Below are positions 1-8,611 of a DNA stretch of 47,319 nucleotides, piece after piece. A program made the position numbers and the translations under genes. Origin of the DNA: Pelagibacteraceae bacterium AG-390-L03 (GTDB lineage Bacteria; Pseudomonadota; Alphaproteobacteria; Pelagibacterales; Pelagibacteraceae). Position 1 is the first letter of the stretch; each line of letters starts with the position of its first letter. The DNA is taken from NCBI GenBank assembly GCA_003279685.1, contig QCHA01000007.1, positions 1 to 47,319 of the forward strand, written 5' to 3'. The notes beneath the pieces are model-generated. The model had not been told where the DNA came from and ran no database searches. It saw nothing but the letters and a program-made list of their open reading frames with translations.

Positions 1-442
1 ATTCTATTATTTTAGATTTTTGAAAATATAAACTCAATAGATATTCTTCATCTGAAATTTTTTTATTAACATTTTTTATCATCAGATGATATTTCCCAGG
101 TTCAAAGTTAAAAGATGTCTTTTTTTTAATATTTATCCCACCATCAATTTTATACATCTTCATAACACCATCGTGCATTTTTGTATTATGAATTTCAATT
201 CTGTTTGAAATATCACCCTTTACAGAAATCAATTTATCATCAAAGTTATTTGTATTTTCTAACTCAAAATAACCAGCTACCATTTTTGCATTCACATCTT
301 TATAAACAATTTGTGGATTCTTAAAAATCAAACCATTAATATTAGTTATTACATCTTCAGTTTGAGCATTAACTTTGCTAAAAGTTAAAAAAATTAAAGA
401 TGTCAAAAAAATTAATAAATTTTTTACTTTTTGTAAGTTCAT
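1..442 (-). CDS. PCu(A)C-family copper chaperone, 3' end cut by window
   Basis: Periplasmic copper-carrier family (PCu(A)C, formerly DUF461), which delivers Cu(I) to the cytochrome oxidase CuA site. Reading the minus strand from an ATG at 442 gives an open frame of 147 codons running off the window edge. It starts with a signal peptide (about residues 1-24, ending SKVNA-Q). The family signature is visible: a His followed by GVMKM, then EPGKYHLM, which supplies the His and Met ligands of the HxxM...HxM copper site. The C-terminus is missing. It lies 63 bases beyond the stop of the ETF-QO gene, separated by an A/T-only palindrome, so it is probably a separate unit. The family call is firm; the exact client protein is inference. 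Confidence 0.8.
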   Translation of the reverse strand, partial: MNLQKVKNLLIFLTSLIFLTFSKVNAQTEDVITNINGLIFKNPQIVYKDVNAKMVAGYFELENTNNFDDKLISVKGDISNRIEIHNTKMHDGVMKMYKIDGGINIKKKTSFNFEPGKYHLMIKNVNKKISDEEYLLSLYFQKSKIIE

Positions 443-476
443 AAAAAAATTTATATTATTATTAACTTATTTTGTA

Positions 477-496
477 AATTTAATTTAAATTAAATT
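477..496. repeat. 20-bp perfect A/T-only palindrome
   Basis: Positions 477-496 read identically on both strands and contain only A and T. It sits in the 63-base gap between the ETF-QO stop and the copper-chaperone start. It could form a weak 3'-end hairpin or be chance in AT-rich DNA; no G/C-containing stem supports an intrinsic terminator. Confidence 0.3.
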
Positions 497-505
497 AATT
501 TATTG

Positions 506-2125
506 TTACATATTTCCATATTTAGGTCCACCGCTGCCTTCTGGTGTAACCCAAGTAATATTTTGAGACGGTTCTTTAATATCACAAGTTTTACAGTGAA
601 TACAATTTTGAGAATTAATCACAAATTTGTTTATATCATTTTCTTTTTGAACTTCATAAACACCAGCGGGACAATATCTTTGAGCAGGTTCATCAAATTT
701 CTCTAAAGTATAATTAATTGGTAAATTAGGATCTTTAAGTTTTAAGTGAACAGGTTGATTTTCGGCATGATTAGTACCAGTAAGATAAATTGAACTTGTT
801 TTATCAAAAGTAATAACATTATCATATTTTGGATATTCTATTTTAGGCATCTGATTTGCTGGTTTTAAAGTTTCATGATCAGCATGTTTATGTCTTAAAG
901 TAAAAGGCAGCTTTCCTTTAAATAAAATTTGATCAATTCCTGTAAATATTATTCCAAGAATTAAACCCCAGCTAAAACTAGGTTTTACGTTACGAGCTGC
1001 ATGAAGCTCTTCATAAACCCAACTTTTCTTAAATTTTTCTTCATAAACTGATAAATTTTTATTTTCTTTAATATTTTCAATTATTGTCTCAGCAGCAATC
1101 ATTCCACTTTTCATTGCTGTATGAGAGCCTTTAATTTTTGGCATATTTAATGTTCCGGCATCACAACCAACTAGTAATGCGCCTGGCATAGACATCTGTG
1201 GTAAACTTTGAAGTCCGCCTTCAATTAATGCTCGAGCTCCATAAGAAATTCTTTTTCCACCTTCTATTATTTTTTTTATTGATGGATGTGTTTTAAACCT
1301 TTGGAACTCATCATATGGAGAAAGATGAGGGTTTTTATAGTCTAAACCTATAACATATCCGAGAAATACTTGTTTGTTTTCTGCATGATAAATGAAACTA
1401 CCGCCATAAGTATTATTATCTAATGGCCATCCAGCAGTATGCATCACCATTCCTTCTTCATGGCTTTTATCATCAATTTCCCAAATTTCTTTAAAGCCAA
1501 TTCCATACTGTTGAGGATCTTTGTCTTTTGAAAGATTAAATTTTTCAATTAATTGTTTGCCTAAGTGTCCTCTACATCCTTCAGCAAAAACAGTAACTTT
1601 ACCTAATAATTCTATACCTGGTTCAAAACTATCTTTTTGATTTCCCTCTTTATCAATACCCATATCTTGAGTTGCAACGCCTTTAACAGACCCATCTTCA
1701 TTGTATAAAATTTCACTTGCAGGAAACCCTGGAAAAATTTCAACACCTAAAGCCTCAGCTTGTTCTGCTAACCATCTACATAAATTAGCTAAACTAATTA
1801 TATAATTGTTATGATTTTGTTGAACTTTGGGAAGCAACCATGTTGGCCAACTTAGTGATTTAGTTTTTCCTAAAAATAAAAATTTTTCTTTAGATACTTT
1901 AGTTTTGATTGGAGAATTAAGTTCTTTCCAATTTGGTAACAGCTCATCTAATGCTCGTGTTTCAAAAACATTACCACTTAAAATATGAGCACCAATTTCA
2001 GATGCTTTTTCTAATAAGCAAACATTCAAATTTGGGTCAAGTTGCTTAAGTTTAATTGCTGCAGATAATCCAGAGGGACCTCCTCCAACAATAACAACAT
2101 CATACTCCATCGACTCTCTACCCAT
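506..2125 (-). CDS. etfD: electron transfer flavoprotein-ubiquinone oxidoreductase (ETF-QO)
   Basis: Membrane-associated FAD and [4Fe-4S] enzyme that passes electrons from reduced ETF to ubiquinone. The 539-residue length is normal for the family. An N-terminal FAD-binding motif GGGPSGLSAA lies at about 14-23, followed by SEIGAHILSG. The C-terminal ferredoxin-like domain has a YCPAGVYEV segment and NCIHCKTCDIK, providing the four cluster cysteines. ATG at 2125 is used; an in-frame ATG at 2110 (MEYDVV) is also possible. It is the last gene of the run dehydrogenase-etfB-etfA-etfD, so its likely role here is to drain electrons from the 809-residue amine dehydrogenase as well as other ETF-dependent dehydrogenases. 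Confidence 0.95.
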   Translation of the reverse strand: MGRESMEYDVVIVGGGPSGLSAAIKLKQLDPNLNVCLLEKASEIGAHILSGNVFETRALDELLPNWKELNSPIKTKVSKEKFLFLGKTKSLSWPTWLLPKVQQNHNNYIISLANLCRWLAEQAEALGVEIFPGFPASEILYNEDGSVKGVATQDMGIDKEGNQKDSFEPGIELLGKVTVFAEGCRGHLGKQLIEKFNLSKDKDPQQYGIGFKEIWEIDDKSHEEGMVMHTAGWPLDNNTYGGSFIYHAENKQVFLGYVIGLDYKNPHLSPYDEFQRFKTHPSIKKIIEGGKRISYGARALIEGGLQSLPQMSMPGALLVGCDAGTLNMPKIKGSHTAMKSGMIAAETIIENIKENKNLSVYEEKFKKSWVYEELHAARNVKPSFSWGLILGIIFTGIDQILFKGKLPFTLRHKHADHETLKPANQMPKIEYPKYDNVITFDKTSSIYLTGTNHAENQPVHLKLKDPNLPINYTLEKFDEPAQRYCPAGVYEVQKENDINKFVINSQNCIHCKTCDIKEPSQNITWVTPEGSGGPKYGNM

Positions 2126-2147
2126 ATGATATTTTTATCTTTAAGAA

Positions 2148-3101
2148 TTATTTTTGTATAGTGTTTAATTTGTTCAGCTCTTCTAAGAACTGTGGCAAAG
2201 CTTCAAACAAATCTGCTTCTAAACCATAGTCTGCAACACTAAAAATTGGAGCCTCACCATCTTTGTTAATTGCAACAATTACTTTGCTTTCTTTCATTCC
2301 TGCTAAATGCTGAATAGCTCCTGATATTCCAACTGCAATATATAAATCTGGGACAACTACTTTACCTGTTTGTCCTACCTGATGATCGTTACTGATATAA
2401 CCAGCATCGACCGCTGCTCTTGATGCTCCTATTGCTGCGTTTAATTTATCTGCAATTGAGGTAATTAATTTAAAATTATCTCCACTTTGCATACCTCTTC
2501 CACCTGAAATTACTATTCTTGCTGTACCAAGCTCAGGTCTATCAGACTTTATTTCTTCTCTTTTAACAAATTTTGTTAATGAAAACTCTTCTCCTGCCTC
2601 AGCAGTTTCAATTGGTGCTGAACCACCAGAACTTTCACATGGATCAAAAGATGTTGGTCTAATAGTAATACATTTTTTTGCATCAGTACTTTTAACCGTT
2701 GCAAAAGCATTCCCAGCATAAATCGGTCTAATAAAAGTATCTGATGACTCTACTTTGGTAATATCACTTACCTGTGATGTATCTAATTTAGCAGCTATCC
2801 TTGGCATTAAATTTTTACCAAATGTATTTGCTGAACAAACTATATGTGAATAATTGTCTGCAAGCTTAATTACTACTGGAGCAAAATTTTCCGCTAAAAA
2901 ATTTTCATAATGTGCTGCCTCTACTGCAATAACTTTCTTAACTAAAGGTAACTCTGATGCAGCTTTTGCAGCATCTCCACAATTATTTCCAATTACCAAT
3001 GCATGAACATCACTGTCTATTTGGGATGCTGCTGTTACTGCATTTAAAGTAAATGATTTAAGTTCTTTGTTATTGTGTTCTGCTATTAATAATACTGACA
3101 T
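2148..3101 (-). CDS. etfA: electron transfer flavoprotein alpha subunit
   Basis: FAD-carrying alpha subunit of the soluble ETF heterodimer. 317 residues, as expected. The C-terminal FAD domain is clear: SGGRGMQSGDNF at about 199-210, then HQVGQTGKVV and GISGAIQHLAGM, the canonical ETF-alpha FAD-binding signatures. The N-terminal half is the structural domain packing on EtfB. Its ATG shares one base with the etfB stop (TAATG at 3101), which implies translational coupling and stoichiometric synthesis with the beta subunit. Confidence 0.95.
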   Translation of the reverse strand: MSVLLIAEHNNKELKSFTLNAVTAASQIDSDVHALVIGNNCGDAAKAASELPLVKKVIAVEAAHYENFLAENFAPVVIKLADNYSHIVCSANTFGKNLMPRIAAKLDTSQVSDITKVESSDTFIRPIYAGNAFATVKSTDAKKCITIRPTSFDPCESSGGSAPIETAEAGEEFSLTKFVKREEIKSDRPELGTARIVISGGRGMQSGDNFKLITSIADKLNAAIGASRAAVDAGYISNDHQVGQTGKVVVPDLYIAVGISGAIQHLAGMKESKVIVAINKDGEAPIFSVADYGLEADLFEALPQFLEELNKLNTIQK

Positions 3102-3850
3102 TATATGACTTTTGCCTCATTTTTTAATTTTTGAACCAATTCAGCAACACTTGAAACTTTAATTCCAGCTTTTCGTTTTGGTGGTTCTTCAACTTTTATT
3201 TGTTGAATTTTTGGGGCTACATCAACACCTAGATCTGATGCATTCATTTGTTCAATTGGTTTTTTCTTAGCCTTCATAATATTTGGCAAAGAAGCGTATC
3301 TCGGCTCATTTAATCTTAGGTCACATGTAACAATTGCAGGTGTGTTTATTTCGATAGTTTCTAAACCTTCATCTATCTCTCTAACAACTTCAAGTTTTCC
3401 CTCTTTAACTTCAATTTTTGAAGCAAAAGTTGCTTGAGGCCAATCCAATAAAGCACTTAACATTTGTCCTGTTTGATTACAGTCATCATCAATCGCTTGT
3501 TTGCCCATAAATACTAAATCAGGTTTTTCTTTATCGACAATTTTTTGTAAAATTTTTGAAACAGCTATAGGTTCTATTGCACCTTCTGCTTTAATATGAA
3601 TCCCTCTATCCGCTCCAACAGCTAAAGCCTTTCTTACCGTTTCCTGCGCTTTTTCTTCACCAATAGTTACAGCAATTACTTCTGTTGCCTTTCCACTTTC
3701 TTTTATTTTAACCGCTTCCTCTATTGCATTATCATCTGGTGGATTTGTTGACATCTTAACGTTCTCAGTGACAATACCTGTACCATCTTCTTTAACTCTT
3801 ATTTGAACGTTGTAATCAATAACTCTTTTAACAGCGACTAAAATTTTCAT
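3101..3850 (-). CDS. etfB: electron transfer flavoprotein beta subunit
   Basis: AMP-binding beta subunit of ETF, which docks to dehydrogenases and shuttles electrons to ETF-QO. 249 residues. It begins [19 protein letters not shown], with the typical [12 protein letters not shown] segment at about 36-47, [15 protein letters not shown], and a [21 protein letters not shown] tail that matches the recognition-loop region of the family. The ATG overlaps the stop of the upstream 809-residue dehydrogenase by one base (TAATG at 3850). This arrangement makes the amine dehydrogenase the most likely dedicated electron donor. Confidence 0.95.
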   Translation of the reverse strand: MKILVAVKRVIDYNVQIRVKEDGTGIVTENVKMSTNPPDDNAIEEAVKIKESGKATEVIAVTIGEEKAQETVRKALAVGADRGIHIKAEGAIEPIAVSKILQKIVDKEKPDLVFMGKQAIDDDCNQTGQMLSALLDWPQATFASKIEVKEGKLEVVREIDEGLETIEINTPAIVTCDLRLNEPRYASLPNIMKAKKKPIEQMNASDLGVDVAPKIQQIKVEEPPKRKAGIKVSSVAELVQKLKNEAKVI

Positions 3851-6279
3851 TAAGCTCTCAATAAATTATTTTCAGAATCATATGGACTCTCTTCTATTAC
3901 AGTAGCCTCATACATTTCACCTAAAATATCAACTTGTAATTTGTCGCCCACATTAGAATGCTCTGGTTTAACCATAGCAAGGGCAATTGATTTATCTAAC
4001 CTGAAACCAAATTCACCACCTGTAGCTCTTCCAACAACCTTATTATCTTTATAGATTGGGTTATTTCCCAAAACATCTGCATCTTTAGTATTGTGGACTT
4101 CAAGAGTAATAAGCTTGTTATCAAAACCTTTTTCTCTCCACTTATTAAGGGCTTCTAATCCTATGAAACTTCCTTTGTTAGGATGAACAAATCTATCTAA
4201 GCCAGATTCGTATGGTGAGTATTCAATTGAAAGTTCTGTACCAACTAATTTGTATGATTTTTCTAATCTTAAGCTATTCATTGCTCTTATGCCAAAAGGT
4301 TTAATACCTAAATCTTTTCCTGCTTCCATTATTTTATCAAAAATATGGTTTTGATATTCAATTGGATGATGAAGTTCCCAACCTAACTCACCAACAAAGT
4401 TTACTCTCATAGCGTTAACTGGTGCGTATCCAATATTTACATCTTGGGCTGTTAACCATTTGAAGTTTTCATTAGAAAAGTCATCAGTTGATATTTTTTC
4501 TAACAACTCTCTTGATTTAGGTCCTGCTACAACAAGTACACCAGTACTATTTGTTAGATCTTCAAATATAACTCCTTCATTTGGCATCCATTTTTTAATC
4601 CAATCATGGTCTAATCGTAAATTAGCCCCAGCTGAAACTAAATAAAAACTATCCTCAGCTTCTCTCATAATTGTAAATTCTGAATGAACTCCACCTTTGG
4701 TATTTAGTGCGTGACACAATCCAATTCTTCCAATTTTTTTGGGAAGTTTATTTGCTACTAAATGATCTAAAAATTCTTCTGCTTTTGGACCTTTAATTCT
4801 ACATTTTGCAAATGCTGTCATATCTAAAAGACCAACATTTTCTTTTACATTTTGACATTCTTTTTTAATAGCCTCAAACCATTTAGATCTTCTAAAAGAC
4901 CAATCGTCTTTTTGCTCCATACCATCTGTTGCAAAAAAATTAGGTCTCTCCCAGCCAAATTTTTGACCAAATACTGCACCTAAATCTTTCATTCTTTCAT
5001 AACAAGGTGAAGTTTTTAAAGGTCTTGCAGCTGGTCTTTCTTCATCTGGGTAATGCGTGATAAATACATGACTATAAGCTTCTTCGTTTTTAGCTTTTAA
5101 ATAAGATTTTGTTGCGTAATCGCCATAACGTCTAGGCTCAACACCAAGCATATCAATCGTTGGCTCTCCATCAACAATCCATTCAGCTAACTGCCATCCA
5201 GCTCCACCTGCTGCAGTAATTCCAAAACTATGGCCTTCATTAATCCAAAAGTTTTTTAGTCCCCATGCGGGCCCTACAATTGGATTACCATCTGGTGTAT
5301 AACAAATTGCGCCGTTATAAACTTTTTTAACACCTACCTCTCCAAACGCAGGAACTCGGTGTATCGCACCTTCTATATGTGGCGCTAATCTATCCAAATC
5401 TTCTTGAAATAATTCGTACTCTGAATCTTTTGATGGCCCATTAACATAGCAAGCTGGTGCACCATCTTCATATGGACCCAAAATTAATCCGCCGGCTTCT
5501 TCTCTCATGTACCATCTGCTATCACTATCTCTAAGAACTCCCATTTCTGGTAAGCCATCTTTTTTTCTTTTTTGAATTTCAGGATGTGGTTCTGTTACGA
5601 TGTATTGATGTTCAACTGGAATAACAGGTATATCTAATCCAACCATTTTTCCAGTTTGTCTTGCAAAATTTCCTGAACAAGAAATAATATGTTCACATTC
5701 AATTGATCCTTTGTCTGTTTCAACAACCCAGCCATCTTTAGTTTGTTTCATAGAAAGCACACTTGTGTTTCTATAAATTTCTGCACCCATATTTCTTGCA
5801 CCAGTTGCCATTGCTTGTGTTAAATCAGCAGGCTGAATATAACCATCTTCTGGGTGTTGGATTGCACCAACTAAATCATCTGTATGACATAAAGGCCAAA
5901 TTTCTTTTACTTGATCTGGTGTTAAAAATTTTACATCAACACCAATAGTTTGAGCAACACCAGCATACTGATGGTACTCATCCATTCTATCTTTGGTACT
6001 TGCTAAACGAATATTTGATACAACGCTAAAGCCAACATTTTTTCCAGTTTCTTCTTCTAATTTTTTATAAAGATCAACTGCATATTTATGAAGTTGTCCA
6101 ACTGAATAACTCATATTAAACAAAGGTAACAAACCAGCTGCATGCCAAGTTGAACCTGATGTTAATTCTTTTCGCTCAACAAGAACAACATCTGACCAAC
6201 CTTTTTTAGCTAAATGATAAAGTGCACTTACTCCTACTACTCCTCCGCCAACTACAACAACTTTAGTTTTTGTTTTCAT
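3850..6279 (-). CDS. FAD-dependent dimethylglycine/sarcosine dehydrogenase-type enzyme with GcvT domain
   Basis: Mitochondrial-type dimethylglycine/sarcosine dehydrogenase architecture, 809 residues. The N-terminal DAO-type FAD domain has [20 protein letters not shown] at about 8-27. [10 protein letters not shown] at about 43-52 contains the His that carries covalent FAD in this family. The C-terminal half is a GcvT-type tetrahydrofolate domain, which captures the methyl group as 5,10-methylene-THF. It heads a stop/start-coupled operon with etfB, etfA and etfD, so electrons go to quinone rather than to oxygen. An AGGA ribosome site precedes the ATG. SAR11 genomes carry several paralogs of this type; whether this one prefers dimethylglycine or sarcosine cannot be told from sequence alone. 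Confidence 0.85.
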   Translation of the reverse strand: MKTKTKVVVVGGGVVGVSALYHLAKKGWSDVVLVERKELTSGSTWHAAGLLPLFNMSYSVGQLHKYAVDLYKKLEEETGKNVGFSVVSNIRLASTKDRMDEYHQYAGVAQTIGVDVKFLTPDQVKEIWPLCHTDDLVGAIQHPEDGYIQPADLTQAMATGARNMGAEIYRNTSVLSMKQTKDGWVVETDKGSIECEHIISCSGNFARQTGKMVGLDIPVIPVEHQYIVTEPHPEIQKRKKDGLPEMGVLRDSDSRWYMREEAGGLILGPYEDGAPACYVNGPSKDSEYELFQEDLDRLAPHIEGAIHRVPAFGEVGVKKVYNGAICYTPDGNPIVGPAWGLKNFWINEGHSFGITAAGGAGWQLAEWIVDGEPTIDMLGVEPRRYGDYATKSYLKAKNEEAYSHVFITHYPDEERPAARPLKTSPCYERMKDLGAVFGQKFGWERPNFFATDGMEQKDDWSFRRSKWFEAIKKECQNVKENVGLLDMTAFAKCRIKGPKAEEFLDHLVANKLPKKIGRIGLCHALNTKGGVHSEFTIMREAEDSFYLVSAGANLRLDHDWIKKWMPNEGVIFEDLTNSTGVLVVAGPKSRELLEKISTDDFSNENFKWLTAQDVNIGYAPVNAMRVNFVGELGWELHHPIEYQNHIFDKIMEAGKDLGIKPFGIRAMNSLRLEKSYKLVGTELSIEYSPYESGLDRFVHPNKGSFIGLEALNKWREKGFDNKLITLEVHNTKDADVLGNNPIYKDNKVVGRATGGEFGFRLDKSIALAMVKPEHSNVGDKLQVDILGEMYEATVIEESPYDSENNLLRA

Positions 6280-6335
6280 CAGCGATTCCTACTAAATTTT
6301 TTGAAATAACGAAACAAAATTGTATCTCTAGACAA

Positions 6336-6812
6336 TTAAATTGAACTACCAAGTGGAATAGGATTTGAGACCATGGTGGTCAACCAACAATCTTTTAACA
6401 ATCCTTCGAGTGTATACTTTTCAACTTGCCAATTGAACTTATGGTAGATTTTATTCTTATCCAAAATAACTACTTCAAATTGAGCCCATTTATCGCTGCT
6501 TCCAAGCTCAGTTATAGTGTGGCTTAAATGATCTAACATCATTTGATAAGCGTCTCCCTTAATCATCCTTTTAAAGTTGGTTAAAGGCCCAGTCACCTTT
6601 TTATTATTTGGATGAGCAAAGTTCCAAGTCTGCTCAATGCCGCTATCCTTAAAACTTAAGTCATTTTTTTGAAGTCCTGATAATTGGATTTTAACAACTT
6701 CAGCAGGTTTGATTTGACTATTAGGTTTTAATAGTTCTGCTTTAGAAATTGAAGTTGAGATTAATACAAATATTAAAACTTTAAATGTTATTTGCAGTGT
6801 TTTTAACATCAT
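6336..6812 (-). CDS. exported DUF4864-like protein
   Basis: 158-residue protein with an N-terminal signal peptide (about residues 1-25, ending SISKAE), so probably periplasmic. The core reads DSGIEQTWNFAHPNNKKVTGP then FKRMIKGDAYQMMLDH, which resembles the DUF4864 family as I recall it; the function of that family is unknown. Its start overlaps the 3' end of the upstream flavodoxin-fold gene by 32 bases, so the two are probably co-transcribed. Two adjacent ATGs (6812, 6809) can serve as start, and both keep the signal peptide. The call as a real exported protein is firm; the family assignment is moderate. Confidence 0.65.
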   Translation of the reverse strand: MMLKTLQITFKVLIFVLISTSISKAELLKPNSQIKPAEVVKIQLSGLQKNDLSFKDSGIEQTWNFAHPNNKKVTGPLTNFKRMIKGDAYQMMLDHLSHTITELGSSDKWAQFEVVILDKNKIYHKFNWQVEKYTLEGLLKDCWLTTMVSNPIPLGSSI

Positions 6813-7350
6813 TTAGAAATTCTTGTCTTTTTGCATCACTTACAAATGGTACTGCAAAATATCTTCTATAGACAATGTTATATATGCCACACATATGAAA
6901 TACTCCTCTTTTTAACCTTCTAATCGGTAAGTTTAAAAAAAAAGTAGTAATTGCTAATCGTGGTGAACCATAGGTACAAAAAATTATTGCTTTTTTTTTC
7001 CTTAAGTTCCCAATTGGATATCCATAATTTCCCCATAGTTGTTTAAATCTAAAAGCCCAAGGTGGGGCTAAAACTTTATCTATCCAGCCCTCAACTATTG
7101 CTGGCATTCTAAAATTCCAGATTGGTGCTATTAGAACAATAGTATCACATTCTTCAATTCTTTTACGATGATTCAAAACATCTTCGCCAGGTTCTTCACC
7201 TGCAAAAACTGGATCAAATTTTTCTTTATACAAATCAACTGCATCAACTTTATTACCTTTATCTTCTGCTGTTTTGATGAAAGTATCTCTTATTGCGGCA
7301 TTGAATGATTGGTCATTATAATGACCATAAACTAAAAATATTTTTTTCAT
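6781..7350 (-). CDS. flavodoxin-fold NAD(P)H:quinone reductase family protein
   Basis: 189-residue member of the Flavodoxin_2 group (KefF, MdaB, NQO-like): FMN/FAD reductases acting on quinones or related acceptors. Supporting features are the N-terminal strand plus phosphate-binding loop IFLVYGHYNDQSFNAAI, the middle segment IVLIAPIWNFRMPAIVEGWIDKV typical of the group, and FCTYGSPR for the second flavin loop. ATG at 7350 overlaps the stop of the upstream CoA-binding gene by one base (TAATG). No partner suggests a specific substrate. Confidence 0.75.
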   Translation of the reverse strand: MKKIFLVYGHYNDQSFNAAIRDTFIKTAEDKGNKVDAVDLYKEKFDPVFAGEEPGEDVLNHRKRIEECDTIVLIAPIWNFRMPAIVEGWIDKVLAPPWAFRFKQLWGNYGYPIGNLRKKKAIIFCTYGSPRLAITTFFLNLPIRRLKRGVFHMCGIYNIVYRRYFAVPFVSDAKRQEFLNDVKNTANNI

Positions 7351-7787
7351 TATCTATTAACTAAAACTGGAAAAGATTGTACTTTTTTTAAAAATTTTTT
7401 TTGATATTCCATTTTTGTACATCTATTTTCAATGTATTCAATGTTATTTGACTCTACAATCTCTTTAGCTTCAATACTGCTTACACCTAATTGCAACCAT
7501 AAAACTTTGGCACCAATTTTAACTGCATCTTTAGCTATTCCTGCAGCTTCTTTTGAAGGTCTAAAAACATTTACGATATCAATTTTTTTTTTTATTTCAT
7601 CTAATTTTCCAAAAACTTTTTCACCTAAAATCATTTCACCTTTTGCTCTTGGATTAACTGGAATTACTTTATATCCATAACTTTTCATATATTTCATTAC
7701 AATGGTTGAAGGTTTTGTTAAATTTTTACTTACACCAATCATCGCAATTGTTAATGGATTTTTTGGATCTTTGCTTGCTGATATCAT
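7350..7787 (-). CDS. CoA-binding domain protein (YccU type), copy 2
   Basis: 145-residue single-domain protein of the CoA_binding_2 (YccU-like) family, a Rossmann fold related to succinyl-CoA synthetase alpha. It shows TIAMIGVSKNLTKPS near residues 13-27, GYKVIPVNPR, IDIVNVFRPSKEA and AKVLWLQLGV, in the family order. The cellular role of these proteins is not established. It lies directly downstream of a second, clearly related gene, so the pair looks like an old tandem duplication. The C-terminus ends in a basic extension. Confidence 0.75.
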   Translation of the reverse strand: MISASKDPKNPLTIAMIGVSKNLTKPSTIVMKYMKSYGYKVIPVNPRAKGEMILGEKVFGKLDEIKKKIDIVNVFRPSKEAAGIAKDAVKIGAKVLWLQLGVSSIEAKEIVESNNIEYIENRCTKMEYQKKFLKKVQSFPVLVNR

Positions 7788-7793
7788 TAAATT

Positions 7794-8243
7794 TTATATT
7801 TTAAGATCAAGACGTGGTTTCCAAAATGGACGAAATAGTTCAATCTTTGGGCACTTATTCATCACTACCTTTAGACCTGCTTCTTCTGCTAATTTTGCTG
7901 CATCATAATTAATAACTCCAATTTGTCCCCATAAAACTTTAGCATTAATTGAAATTGCTTCTTCAGCTATAGCATAAAGATCTTCAGGTTTTCTAAAAAC
8001 TTCCACCATATCAACTGGTCGGTCAATTTCTTTTAAACTTGGGTAAACTTTTAAACCTCTAATTTCAGTTATACCAGGACGAGGATTTACAGGTATCATA
8101 TCGTAACCTGTTTCATGTAGCACTCTAAGCACACCATAACTAAACTTTGTTTTATCTGGACTTGCTCCAACCATTGCAATTGTTTTAACTGAGCTAAGTA
8201 TATCTCTTAAATAATCATCACTGTAAGGTTCGTTGTGATTCAT
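7794..8243 (-). CDS. CoA-binding domain protein (YccU type), copy 1
   Basis: 149-residue CoA_binding_2 protein. Diagnostic stretches are KTIAMVGASPDKTK, GYDMIPVNPR, VDMVEVFRKPED and AKVLWGQIGV, each with a counterpart in the next gene. It fits the family better than the neighbouring copy and keeps the late NKCPKIE segment that is common in YccU proteins. The gap to the ferredoxin gene upstream is five bases, so it is part of the same transcription run. Confidence 0.8.
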   Translation of the reverse strand: MNHNEPYSDDYLRDILSSVKTIAMVGASPDKTKFSYGVLRVLHETGYDMIPVNPRPGITEIRGLKVYPSLKEIDRPVDMVEVFRKPEDLYAIAEEAISINAKVLWGQIGVINYDAAKLAEEAGLKVVMNKCPKIELFRPFWKPRLDLKI

Positions 8244-8248
8244 TAATC

Positions 8249-8611
8249 TTATTTTTTTTTGTTTTTTTGGCTAGCAATATCAGCTTTTAACTCATGTGGC
8301 GCAAGTGGGTCAAGAAAAGGATTGCGGTATAATTTATCATGACTCTCAACCCCTATCTCAATCGTACAATCTTTTTTTGGTCTCGCTACGCATAAAATTA
8401 TATAACCATTATTGATCTGTCTGTTATTAAGAGCAACTTGTGACCGCTGATCTACTTCACCTTCAATCAATTTTGCTGCACAAGTAATACATCCTCCATA
8501 CTGACAACCATAAGGTAAATCTACACCTTGCTCTCTTAGTTCTTGAAGTAAAGACATTTTCCCTGAAACTTCGTAAACTTTATTATCACGATTAGAAATT
8601 GTAATTTGCAT
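8249..8611 (-). CDS. plant-type [2Fe-2S] ferredoxin
   Basis: Small soluble electron carrier. Four cluster cysteines are present in the plant-type pattern: C36, C41 and C44 (YGCQYGGCITC) and C74 (IILCVARP). A longer reading from a TTG at 8620 is possible, but the ATG at 8611 forms a TAATG overlap with the stop of the upstream SELENBP1-like gene, the same coupling used throughout this region, so I chose 8611 (120 residues). No ferredoxin reductase lies beside it. Possible clients in the same strand run are the Rieske oxygenase at 13524-14738 or the SELENBP1-like oxidase; both links are inference. Confidence 0.88.
   Translation of the reverse strand: MQITISNRDNKVYEVSGKMSLLQELREQGVDLPYGCQYGGCITCAAKLIEGEVDQRSQVALNNRQINNGYIILCVARPKKDCTIEIGVESHDKLYRNPFLDPLAPHELKADIASQKNKKK

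Noticed and set aside
503..706. Plus-strand reading frame inside the ETF-QO gene
   Set aside because: Antisense shadow of a strongly supported gene with no motif of its own. The same holds for other antisense frames over fhs, soxA, the permease and tmoX.
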